Assembly (NCBI GenBank): GCA_900542475.1
Contig: UQNO01000039.1
Location: forward strand, 1-16,963
Origin: an uncultured Bacteroidota bacterium
GTDB taxonomy: Bacteria; Bacteroidota; Bacteroidia; Bacteroidales; F082
Reading direction: 5' to 3'
DNA: 16,963 nt
Below are positions 7,843 through 13,733 of this stretch, in pieces. The notes beneath the pieces were generated by a model. That model saw only the letters and a list, made by a program, of their open reading frames with translations, searched no databases and was not told the origin of the DNA. Position numbers and translations under genes: made by a program. The number at the start of each line of letters is the position of its first letter. Within the stretch, counting starts at the first letter, position 1.

Positions 7843-9060
7843 TTATTCGTTGTCCGATTTCGCTGTTTTCTTTGTCGTCTTCTTTGCGGCAGGCTTTTTC
7901 GCTGTCTCCGCTTCTTTCTTCGGCTCCTCCTTCTTTTCCGGGGCTTTCTCCGCCTTCTTCTCGACTGCTTTCTTTGTCGTCTTCTTTGCAGGTTCTTTCT
8001 CTTCCTTTGGAAGGACAGCCTTCACGAAGCCTTCGTAGTCGGTGTCAACGACCTTCACTTTCATCGCTTTCTTCAGGAATGCGGTGACTTTGTTGTCGGC
8101 TACCTGGTTCTTGATATTCTCGCGCTGGTTCTCGTCCTTCAAAACCGAATCGACGATGCCGTCGAGACGCTGTTTCATGTCGTCGCTCATGCCTGCGATG
8201 TCAAGCTGACCGAAATACATCTTCGTCACGAAGTCGCGGAGCTCCTTTTCTTTGAGGACAAGTTCAGGGTTGGCTTTCGCTATTGTCTCCTCGATGAGCT
8301 GCCATCTGAAAGTCTTTGAATACACGCTGTCGTAGTTCTTCTCGACATCTTCCTCGCTGACTTTGCCTTCGCTGTTGGCGACAATCCAGCGTTTCAAGAA
8401 TGCGTCGGGCATGTCGAAATTCACCTCGCTCACGAGTTTGTCGATAGCGGCGTTCAAGAACATGCGTTCGGCCTCGACCACATACTGGCGTTCCATCTCG
8501 GTGGCGATTTCCTTGCGGAATGTCTCGACATCTTTGATTTCCTTGCCGGGGAAAATCATCTTGAAAAACTCTTCGTCGAGCTCTGGAAGCTTGTCGTCTT
8601 TCTTGTTGCCTTCCTGAATGCGTTTGACTGTCTCGTCAATTTCCTTGTCGGAAGCCTTGATGTTGTAGTCGTTTATGGCAATCTTGTCGAGTTCGACTTT
8701 TATTTCCGGCTTGAGGCCGACCTCGAAGAAGAAACTCATCGTCTCTTGAGTCTCCGGGTCGGTGGGCTGCTGTTTTTCCGGGTCTGACAGCGGGTAGCCC
8801 ATGATGTCGAGCTTATTTTCAAGTATATGTTTGTTGAGAGCTTCGGAAACCTTCTTGTTTAATTTGTCAAAAGTGACTGCGGAACCATACATTTTCTCAA
8901 TCATTCCGAACGGCACTTTCCCTTGGCGGAAGCCAGGAAGGACTGCTTTATGCTGGTAGTTTTTCAATTCTTTCTTGACATCTTCCGCAAAATCGGCTTT
9001 TTCGATGTCGATTTGGATTGTGGCGAGAAGGTCGCCTTTTGCTGTCTGTATAGTCTTCAT
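7843..9060 (-). CDS. tig: Trigger factor, apparently lacking the PPIase domain
   Basis: Trigger factor is the ribosome-bound chaperone at the exit tunnel. Translation should start at 9060 (MKTIQTAKGD), giving 405 residues; the frame opens 31 codons earlier, but that stretch runs through the tRNA-Leu gene. The N-terminal ribosome-binding domain has the signature GFRQGKVP (43-50). The chain then goes from the end of this domain (DETVKRIQEG, 142-151) straight into KLPELDEEF (157-165). In ordinary trigger factors that motif follows an FKBP-type PPIase domain of roughly 90-100 residues, which is absent here. The helical substrate-binding domain follows to about 350. The last 55 residues (351-405) are almost all Lys, Ala, Glu, Pro and Thr with repeated KK, an unusual extension. 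Two in-line genes follow, clpP and clpX. Confidence 0.93.
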   Translation of the reverse strand: MKTIQTAKGDLLATIQIDIEKADFAEDVKKELKNYQHKAVLPGFRQGKVPFGMIEKMYGSAVTFDKLNKKVSEALNKHILENKLDIMGYPLSDPEKQQPTDPETQETMSFFFEVGLKPEIKVELDKIAINDYNIKASDKEIDETVKRIQEGNKKDDKLPELDEEFFKMIFPGKEIKDVETFRKEIATEMERQYVVEAERMFLNAAIDKLVSEVNFDMPDAFLKRWIVANSEGKVSEEDVEKNYDSVYSKTFRWQLIEETIAKANPELVLKEKELRDFVTKMYFGQLDIAGMSDDMKQRLDGIVDSVLKDENQRENIKNQVADNKVTAFLKKAMKVKVVDTDYEGFVKAVLPKEEKEPAKKTTKKAVEKKAEKAPEKKEEPKKEAETAKKPAAKKTTKKTAKSDNE

Positions 9061-9086
9061 TATCAATAATATATGTAATTTACATG

Positions 9087-9168
9087 TGCGGATGAAGGGA
9101 CTCGAACCCATACTCCTCACGGAACCAGATCCTAAGTCTGGCGCGGCTACCAATTACGCCACATCCGC
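9087..9168 (-). tRNA. tRNA-Leu (anticodon UAG)
   Basis: The minus-strand sequence folds as an 82-nt class II tRNA. It has a perfect 7-bp acceptor (GCGGATG/CATCCGC) with discriminator A. The anticodon stem CCAGA/TCTGG encloses the loop CTTAGGA, so the anticodon is TAG (reads CUA). A long variable arm (TCC-GTGA-GGA) and a TTCGAGT T-loop complete it. The second T-stem pair is a T-T mismatch. CCA is not encoded. The gene lies 26 bp upstream of tig on the same strand and may share its transcript. Confidence 0.95.
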
Positions 9169-9183
9169 TTTTTTTTGAGTGCG

Positions 9184-9191
9184 CAAAATTA
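9184..9191 (-). promoter_or_regulatory. -7 element of tRNA-Leu (and probably tig)
   Basis: The minus strand reads TAATTTTG, a TAnnTTTG match, ending 15 nt before the first base of the tRNA. The tRNA-His gene has the same element at the same distance. No TTTG at the expected -33 distance is visible. Confidence 0.6.
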
Positions 9192-9229
9192 CAAAAATTT
9201 TTGACACCTTATATAATTAACGAAAAATA

Positions 9230-10321
9230 TTATTTTTTGACATTAAGAGCCTCGCGGAGCGCATTGCCCATGAGCATGAAAGCGAGTACAAGCAACATGA
9301 TGGCGATGCCTGGAAGCACGGCTAAATAAGCATCGTCGAGGATGATGTAGGCGTAGTTTTCCTTTATCATCGAGCCCCACGACGGCATTGGCGGCTGAAC
9401 TCCGATGCCCAGGAAACTCAAGCCAGCCTCGAGAAGTATCGCCGTGGCGAAATTTGCCGCCGAGATGACGATGATAGGGTTGATGATGTTGGGAATGATA
9501 TGCCGTATTATGATTCTTGCGTTTTTTAAACCGAGTGCGTGTCCTGCCTCGACGAAGGTCGTCTCTCTTATCGATAAAATCTGGCCTCTTGCCACGCGTG
9601 CCACCTCGACCCACATGGTGAGACCGACGGCAATGAACACCTGTACCACGCCTTTGCCAAGCGCGAATGTTATCGCTATGACTATCAACAATGTGGGTAG
9701 CGACCAGACCACGTTGACGAGCCACATGGCGACATCATCGACACGCCCCCGAAAGAAGCCGCCGAGGCCCCCGATGAAAAGACCGATGACAACGGAAAGA
9801 ACAACAGCTATGAAACCAACGGAGAGACTTATGCGAGCGCCGAGGACGAGGCGGCTCAAAAAGTCGCGCCCAAACTGGTCGGTGCCAAGAATGTATTTGC
9901 GGTGAACTACAGGATTTTCAGGTAATAAGCTGTTGTCGATGACCTCTTCTTGTACCGCACCTTCATGTTCGGGGTTGAAGATGTATGCAATTGTCGTTTT
10001 TTCGCCAAATTTCACGGAATCAACAGGGATTTGGCGGTATGGCGATGGCTGCCCGCTCCAAAGTTTCTTGAAAAACCCCACTTTCTCGACTTTTGTCGGT
10101 TTGTTGACAAGCAAAATGTCAACCTCGAAGCCGGGTTTTTGAGTGGAAATCTCCAAAATTTGAGTGTTCGCATCCGGAGTGTTGTCGGGAATGATGAAAT
10201 AGGCAAACAGCGCCGTCAACGCGCATAAAACGATGAAAACCAACGAAATCATGCCTGCAACGTTCTTTTTGTAACGCCGCCAGGCGATTTGTGAAGGAGA
10301 AAGGAAGTCGTTGCTTTTCAT
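9230..10321 (-). CDS. OppC-type ABC transporter permease (peptide/nickel family)
   Basis: The 363-residue product (from the ATG at 10321) is an inner-membrane permease of the DppC/OppC family. It has an N-terminal AWRRYKKNVAG segment before TM1 (about 24-45), a long hydrophilic periplasmic insert (about 46-140), then LGTDQFGRDFLSR. The five-helix BPD transporter domain follows, with the coupling motif EAGHALGLKNARIIIRHIIPN and the family ending SFLGIGVQPPMPSWG. The frame opens at 10366, but the -7 element at 10334-10341 lies inside that extension, so 10321 is chosen. The partner permease, ATPase and binding-protein genes are not in the window. The substrate (oligopeptide or other) cannot be told from the permease alone. 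Confidence 0.9.
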   Translation of the reverse strand: MKSNDFLSPSQIAWRRYKKNVAGMISLVFIVLCALTALFAYFIIPDNTPDANTQILEISTQKPGFEVDILLVNKPTKVEKVGFFKKLWSGQPSPYRQIPVDSVKFGEKTTIAYIFNPEHEGAVQEEVIDNSLLPENPVVHRKYILGTDQFGRDFLSRLVLGARISLSVGFIAVVLSVVIGLFIGGLGGFFRGRVDDVAMWLVNVVWSLPTLLIVIAITFALGKGVVQVFIAVGLTMWVEVARVARGQILSIRETTFVEAGHALGLKNARIIIRHIIPNIINPIIVISAANFATAILLEAGLSFLGIGVQPPMPSWGSMIKENYAYIILDDAYLAVLPGIAIMLLVLAFMLMGNALREALNVKK

Positions 10322-10333
10322 AAAAAATTTTTG

Positions 10334-10341
10334 CAAAGATA
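10334..10341 (-). promoter_or_regulatory. -7 element of the OppC-type permease gene
   Basis: The minus strand reads TATCTTTG followed by CAAAAATT, 12 nt before the ATG at 10321. This is the same extended TATCTTTGCAAAA form found before the oxidoreductase gene and dapD. Confidence 0.65.
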
Positions 10342-10699
10342 AAAATTTCTCGCGCAACTTCCGCATAATTCGCGAAAATATATCCCCTCAATCTATCTTG
10401 CACGTTCAAATTGCCCGAAAGCACGCCGCCCTCGCAGCGCAGCCGACGTAATCCCGGACCTGTGCCTGTGAGAAAGGAAAGACTCTCGGTGTTTTTCATG
10501 GTTTATTAAGGCTATGTCGCAACCCGCGACATGATTCCGTCAAAATTGTTGACAAAGGAATCGCCGGATGCGGAGTCGCACTAAATCTATGGCCGACAAT
10601 TGCCTCAAAATGAATGTCGCCCCTGTGTCAAAGGTTTGTTGTTAGGTGTTTTTTGCGACGGAAAGATTTTCGATGCTCATGTCTTTGGTGAAAAATCCT
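10342..10699. other. Gene-free interval between the permease and dapD promoters
   Basis: This roughly 360-bp stretch lies between two divergent promoters and holds no gene I can support. Reading frames across it are either extensions of the flanking genes beyond their promoters or frames overlapping the permease gene. The visible structure is a perfect 7-bp hairpin, ATGTCGC-AACCC-GCGACAT (10514-10532). Directly after it comes an imperfect inverted repeat pairing GATTCCGTCAA (10533-10543) with TTGAC and GGAATC (10549-10562), with a 3-nt bulge. Confidence 0.5.
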
Positions 10700-10707
10700 T
10701 ATCTTTG
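10700..10707 (+). promoter_or_regulatory. -7 element of dapD
   Basis: TATCTTTG matches TAnnTTTG and is followed by CAAAAAATT, 15 bp before the dapD ATG at 10723. No consensus -33 element is seen at the right distance. Confidence 0.65.
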
Positions 10708-10722
10708 CAAAAAATTATCCTG

Positions 10723-11532
10723 ATGAACGAGATAAGAAACATCATAGAAAAGGCATGGGACGACCGCTCGCTGTTGGCGAAAAACGAAACTCGCGACGCT
10801 GTCCGCGAAGCGGTGAACAGGCTTGACAAAGGCGAGATGCGCATGGCTGAAAAGATTGATGGTCAATGGGTTGTGAACGAGTGGCTGAAGAAGGCCGTCA
10901 TCATGTTTTTCCCGATAAACGACATGGAGGTGTCGAGGAGCGGCATCTTCGAGTATTACGACAAGATTCCGTTGAAAGGCGGTTTCGAGCAGGTCGGCGC
11001 GCGCGTGGTGCCGCCGGCGGCGGTGCGCTACGGCGCATTCGTCAACAAAGGAGCGGTGTTGATGCCCTCATATATTAATATAGGTGCATACGTTGACAGC
11101 GGCACTATGGTCGATACCTGGGCAACGGTGGGCTCGTGCGCCCAGATTGGCAAAAACGTGCATCTCAGCGGCGGCGTGGGCATAGGCGGTGTGCTCGAGC
11201 CGGTGCAGGCAGCGCCCGTCATCATCGAAGACAACTGCTTCATCGGGTCGAGATGTGTCGTGGTGGAAGGTGTGAGGATAGAGGAAGAGGCAGTACTCGG
11301 CGCGAATACCGTCATCACCCAATCAACGAAGATTATCGACGTGACCGGAAACAAACCCGTGGAATACAAAGGCGTGGTGCCGGCGCGCTCGGTGGTGGTG
11401 CCCGGCTCGTATGTCAAACACTTCCCCGCGGGCGACTATCAAGTAGCTTGCGCGTTGATAATCAAGAAAAGAAACCTGTCAACAGATAAAAAAACGTCTC
11501 TCAACGAGGCGTTGAGAGACGTTCAAGTTTGA
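10723..11532 (+). CDS. dapD: 2,3,4,5-tetrahydropyridine-2,6-dicarboxylate N-succinyltransferase
   Basis: DapD transfers succinyl from succinyl-CoA to tetrahydrodipicolinate in the succinylase branch of lysine and meso-diaminopimelate synthesis. The 269-residue product has the helical N-terminal domain (MNEIRNIIEKAWDD to about residue 95), then a left-handed beta-helix of hexapeptide-type repeats: RYGAFVNKGAVLMPSYINIGA, GTMVDTWATVGS, the HLSGGVGIGGVLEP loop and FIGSRCVVVEGV. A tail SLNEALRDVQV completes it. The size fits the family. The start at 10723 is set by the conserved N terminus and by the promoter 15 bp upstream; the frame opens earlier, upstream of that promoter. The last 13 codons also form a strong hairpin that appears to serve the convergent tRNA-His gene. 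Confidence 0.94.
   Translation: MNEIRNIIEKAWDDRSLLAKNETRDAVREAVNRLDKGEMRMAEKIDGQWVVNEWLKKAVIMFFPINDMEVSRSGIFEYYDKIPLKGGFEQVGARVVPPAAVRYGAFVNKGAVLMPSYINIGAYVDSGTMVDTWATVGSCAQIGKNVHLSGGVGIGGVLEPVQAAPVIIEDNCFIGSRCVVVEGVRIEEEAVLGANTVITQSTKIIDVTGNKPVEYKGVVPARSVVVPGSYVKHFPAGDYQVACALIIKKRNLSTDKKTSLNEALRDVQV
11488..11523 (-). terminator. Intrinsic terminator of tRNA-His, inside the 3' end of dapD
   Basis: AACGTCTCTCAAC (11493-11505) pairs perfectly with GTTGAGAGACGTT (11511-11523). G11506-C11510 extends the stem to 14 bp around a 3-nt loop. Read on the minus strand, the stem is followed by a T7 run (+ strand A7 at 11488-11494, partly in the stem), the canonical layout of a Rho-independent terminator. 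It starts about 11 nt after the tRNA-His 3' end. On the plus strand there is no comparable U run after the stem. Confidence 0.8.
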
Positions 11533-11533
11533 G

Positions 11534-11608
11534 GGTAGAAGGTCGGATTCGAACCGACGACCCACGGAACCACAATCCGGTACTCTAACCAACTGAGCTA
11601 CATCTACC
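11534..11608 (-). tRNA. tRNA-His (anticodon GUG)
   Basis: The minus strand folds as a tRNA with loop TTGTGGT, so the anticodon is GTG. An extra G at position -1 pairs with C73, the identity feature of bacterial tRNA-His. The D-arm (GCTCAGTTGGTTAGAGT) and T-arm (GTCGG-TTCGAAT-CCGAC) are regular. Two stem mismatches are visible: T6/T67 in the acceptor and C27/T43 in the anticodon stem. CCA is not encoded. Its 3' end lies one base from the dapD stop on the other strand. Confidence 0.95.
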
Positions 11609-11623
11609 ATCTGATTGCGGGTG

Positions 11624-11631
11624 CAAAAGTA
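11624..11631 (-). promoter_or_regulatory. -7 element of tRNA-His
   Basis: The minus strand reads TACTTTTG followed by CACCC, ending 15 nt before the G-1 of the tRNA, the same spacing as tRNA-Leu. Confidence 0.6.
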
Positions 11632-11664
11632 CAGTTTTTTTTAATACAAAAAGAAAAATATCGT

Positions 11665-11672
11665 TATTTTTG
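11665..11672 (+). promoter_or_regulatory. -7 element of the ruvX-def-lipoprotein unit
   Basis: TATTTTTG matches TAnnTTTG, is followed by CAAAAAAT, and lies 18 bp before the ruvX ATG at 11691. It is divergent from the tRNA-His promoter 33 bp away. Confidence 0.65.
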
Positions 11673-11690
11673 CAAAAAATTTTTTCAGGA

Positions 11691-12104
11691 ATGGGCAGAA
11701 TAATGGCAATTGACTATGGCAGAAAGCGTTGCGGCGTCGCCGTGACCGACACGTTGCGCATCATCGCCAACGGATTGACGACCGTCAGAGCCTGCGACTT
11801 GCTCGCTTTCATACAGGATTACGTGAAAAAAGAGGAAGTCGATGAAATAGTGGTGGGCGAGCCTAAAGACATGCACAACAACCCGTCGGAATCGGCGCGG
11901 TATATCGAGCCTTTCTTGAAACAACTGAAAAAAACTCTGCCCGACATGGAAATAAAACGTTTCGACGAGCGTTTTACCTCCGTGATGGCACACCGGACCA
12001 TGCTCGACGCAGGCTTGAGCCGGAAGCAGCGTCAAAATAAAGAACTCGTCGATACAATAAGCGCGACGATAATACTGCAATCATATATGAACTCGAAAAA
12101 ATAA
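11691..12104 (+). CDS. ruvX: RuvX/YqgF-family Holliday junction resolvase-like protein
   Basis: The 137-residue product has the RNase H-like fold motifs of the YqgF family in order: the first acidic strand MAIDYGRKRCGVAVTD (D8), VDEIVVGEPKDMHN, the FDERFTS segment and the C-terminal KELVDTISATIIL with the last acidic residue. In E. coli YqgF functions in 16S rRNA 5'-end processing; Holliday junction cleavage has been reported for some homologues. The frame opens at 11670 inside the -7 element, so the ATG at 11691 is chosen; Met5 is a possible later start. def follows after 26 bp, probably in the same transcript. Confidence 0.9.
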   Translation: MGRIMAIDYGRKRCGVAVTDTLRIIANGLTTVRACDLLAFIQDYVKKEEVDEIVVGEPKDMHNNPSESARYIEPFLKQLKKTLPDMEIKRFDERFTSVMAHRTMLDAGLSRKQRQNKELVDTISATIILQSYMNSKK

Positions 12105-12130
12105 CAAACGAAAATCAAAAGATAAATAAA

Positions 12131-12700
12131 ATGGTATTACCAATTGTGGCTTACGGTCACTCTGTGCTTAAGCACGTGGCCGAGGATATTGAAGAAAACA
12201 GTCCGGAAATTCAGCAACTTATCGCCGATATGTTCGAGACTATGTACTATGCCGAAGGTGTTGGACTGGCAGCGCCTCAAATCAACAAGTCGATACGTCT
12301 TTTCGTTATCGACTGTGACCCGTTTAAAGATAAATATCCAGAGGGCGCGGGAGTGAAGAAGGTGTTTGTAAACGCGGAAATTCTTGAACTTTACGGCGAC
12401 CCATGGATGTTCAAAGAGGGCTGCCTCAGCCTGCCCGACATGGGCGAGGACGTGGAACGTCCAAGCAAGGTGAAAATGTATTATATGGACGAGAACTTTG
12501 TGGAACATGAAGAGGAGTTTGACGGCATCGTGGCGCGTGTCATACAGCATGAGTACGACCATCTGGAAGGAAAATGCTATGTGGATAGAATAAGCTCTAT
12601 GCGTAAGATGTTGCTTAAAAATAAATTGCGTAATATCTCGGAAGGCAACGTGGACGTTGACTACAAAATGATATTCCCCAATAAAAAACACAGACGATAA
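12131..12700 (+). CDS. def: Peptide deformylase
   Basis: Deformylase removes the formyl group from the N-terminal Met of new proteins using a bound metal. The 189-residue product has all three family motifs: GVGLAAPQ (43-50), EGCLS (96-100, Cys98 metal ligand) and QHEYDH (139-144, His140 and His144 ligands with Glu141 catalytic). The length and the C-terminal KMLLKNKLRNISEG helix fit the Bacteroidota form. It lies 26 bp after ruvX and 66 bp before the lipoprotein gene. Confidence 0.96.
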   Translation: MVLPIVAYGHSVLKHVAEDIEENSPEIQQLIADMFETMYYAEGVGLAAPQINKSIRLFVIDCDPFKDKYPEGAGVKKVFVNAEILELYGDPWMFKEGCLSLPDMGEDVERPSKVKMYYMDENFVEHEEEFDGIVARVIQHEYDHLEGKCYVDRISSMRKMLLKNKLRNISEGNVDVDYKMIFPNKKHRR

Positions 12701-12766
12701 AGAAATCGTCACTGGAGGCGCGCATGACCTCGACTTCGCCGGAAATGACGACAACTGAACAATAAA

Positions 12767-13270
12767 ATGAATACCATGAAACAACCTTTGGCATTAATAG
12801 CGGTTCTTTCCTTGTTTTTAATGGGCTGCTACAACAACCAGATGAAGAGGATTGAAAAACTCGAGAAACAGATGTTCGCGACAGCAAACGCCATAAATCC
12901 AAATGTCGCAAGTGATTTGGTCTCGGCGTATTGTGATTTCGCCGTCGCCAATCCGAATGATGAAAAGGCTCCGGAATGTCTTTTCAAAGCCGTTGATGTC
13001 TCTATGAACCTCAACGAGCCTCAACGCACAATCTATATCATAGACGAATTGTTGGACAAATATCCCGATTATCCTCGCACACAAGCCGCTTTGTTTGCAA
13101 AAGCATTCATTTTCGAGACGAGATACGAGAACCTTGACATGGCCAAGAAACTTTATGAACAGTATCTCGCTCTTTATCCCGATGGCGAGTTCGCCGCCGA
13201 CTGCACGGCTTCTATCGAAAACCTCGGATTAACGCCGGAAGAGATAATTAAGAAGTTTGAAAATCAATAA
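12767..13270 (+). CDS. Small lipoprotein with TPR-like helical repeats
   Basis: The 167-residue product has a lipoprotein signal ending LMGC, with the likely lipidated Cys at residue 21 (or 18 if Met4 at 12776 is the start). A short charged helix (MKRIEKLEKQM) follows, then two or three TPR-like helical pairs: DEKAPECLFKAVDVSMNL, QRTIYIIDELLDKYPDYPRT and LDMAKKLYEQYLALYPDGEF. The YPDYPRTQAALF and YPDGEFAAD pattern is typical of BamD-like/TPR lipoproteins, but this protein is much shorter than BamD and no function is assigned. By spacing it belongs to the ruvX-def unit. The AT-rich stretch after it has a T run but no clear hairpin. Confidence 0.8.
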   Translation: MNTMKQPLALIAVLSLFLMGCYNNQMKRIEKLEKQMFATANAINPNVASDLVSAYCDFAVANPNDEKAPECLFKAVDVSMNLNEPQRTIYIIDELLDKYPDYPRTQAALFAKAFIFETRYENLDMAKKLYEQYLALYPDGEFAADCTASIENLGLTPEEIIKKFENQ

Positions 13271-13318
13271 TTTAGTTTCAAATTTTTCATTTTTTTTTTA
13301 TCGTATTGATTTTCTTCG

Positions 13319-13326
13319 TATTTTTG
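13319..13326 (+). promoter_or_regulatory. -7 element at the head of the repeat locus
   Basis: TATTTTTG matches TAnnTTTG and is followed by CACCC, as in the tRNA-His promoter. It lies 11 bp before the ATG of the 40-codon ORF. No other TAnnTTTG lies between it and the large gene at 13734, so that gene is probably read from here with a leader of about 400 nt. Confidence 0.6.
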
Positions 13327-13337
13327 CACCCGAAAAT

Positions 13338-13460
13338 ATGAAAAGGAAGCCACAGAAATACGACTCCCCGCCTGTAAAGACGCTCCCAACAGCGTCTGAC
13401 GCCCCCGCTATATGCACGTGGGGGGGGGGCAACTCTCTGATTATCAACAACTTAGACTAA
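13338..13460 (+). CDS. Putative 40-residue peptide containing a G10 tract
   Basis: An ATG 11 bp after a consensus -7 element opens a 40-codon frame: start MKRKPQKYDSPPV, centre SDAPAICTW, then GGG and a short tail ending in D before TAA. The promoter-to-ATG distance matches the other genes in this window (12-18 bp), which favours translation. The K-Y-x-S-P start with a central IC motif resembles many small uncharacterised Bacteroidales proteins found beside surface lipoprotein genes; this is from memory, not a search. Codons 28-31 contain ten consecutive G residues. One more G would join the frame to the repeats downstream. It could instead be only a leader. Confidence 0.4.
   Translation: MKRKPQKYDSPPVKTLPTASDAPAICTWGGGNSLIINNLD
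13378..13430 (+). promoter_or_regulatory. Two tandem potential RNA hairpins in the leader
   Basis: AGACGCT (13378-13384) pairs with AGCGTCT (13391-13397) over a 6-nt loop. Immediately after, GCCCCC (13401-13406) can pair with GGGGGC (13425-13430) at the end of the G tract. Neither is followed by a U run, so they do not look like terminators. They lie within the 40-codon ORF, and their role is unknown. Confidence 0.4.
13420..13429 (+). repeat. Homopolymeric G10 tract
   Basis: Ten G residues in a row, following CACGT, lie inside the 40-codon ORF. Tracts of this length commonly vary by slipped-strand mispairing. Confidence 0.9.
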
Positions 13461-13484
13461 AAACCAACCACCACAGCCTTACCA

Positions 13485-13682
13485 CCCTTAACGCCCTTAA
13501 TGGCCCTAATGCCCTTAATGGCCCTAACGCCCTTAACGCCCTTAACGCCCTTAATGCCCTTAATGCCCTTAATGCCCTTAATGGCCCTAACGCCCCTAAT
13601 GCCCCTAATGCCCTTAATGGCCCTAACGCCCTTAATGCCCTTAACGCCCTTAATGCCCTTACCGCCCTTAATGCCCTTACCG
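13485..13682 (+). repeat. 9-bp tandem repeat (VNTR), 22 units
   Basis: Twenty-two consecutive 9-mers follow the pattern SCCYTAAYG, mostly CCCTTAATG, CCCTTAACG, GCCCTAATG, GCCCTAACG or CCCCTAATG, with two CCCTTACCG units near the end. All units are exactly 9 bp with no indels. Degenerate units flank the array (GCCTTACCA at 13476-13484; CCCTTATCC and GCCTTAAGG at 13683-13700). The array ends about 50 bp before the ATG of the next gene. Because the unit is a multiple of three, four of the six frames stay open and give artificial repeat peptides. Confidence 0.95.
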
Positions 13683-13733
13683 CCCTTATCCGCCTTAAGG
13701 CTCCCTCTGCACTATTAATCAACACTAAATATC

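Noticed and set aside
9061..9153. 31-codon N-terminal extension of trigger factor
   Set aside because: It runs through the tRNA-Leu gene, and the conserved protein begins at the Met at 9060.
10119..10499. Minus-strand frame of 126 codons starting MKNTESLSFLTG
   Set aside because: Most of it overlaps the permease gene out of frame and crosses the permease promoter. The upstream part alone shows no recognisable domain, though it is worth a BLASTn as a possible intergenic repeat.
13441..13449. TTATCAACA DnaA-like word after the G tract
   Set aside because: A single isolated near-match with no companion sites.
13485..13682. CRISPR array or telomere-like CCCTAA repeats
   Set aside because: The units are contiguous 9-mers without spacers, so not CRISPR. 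CCCTAA appears only inside some 9-bp variants and not as a 6-bp tandem.
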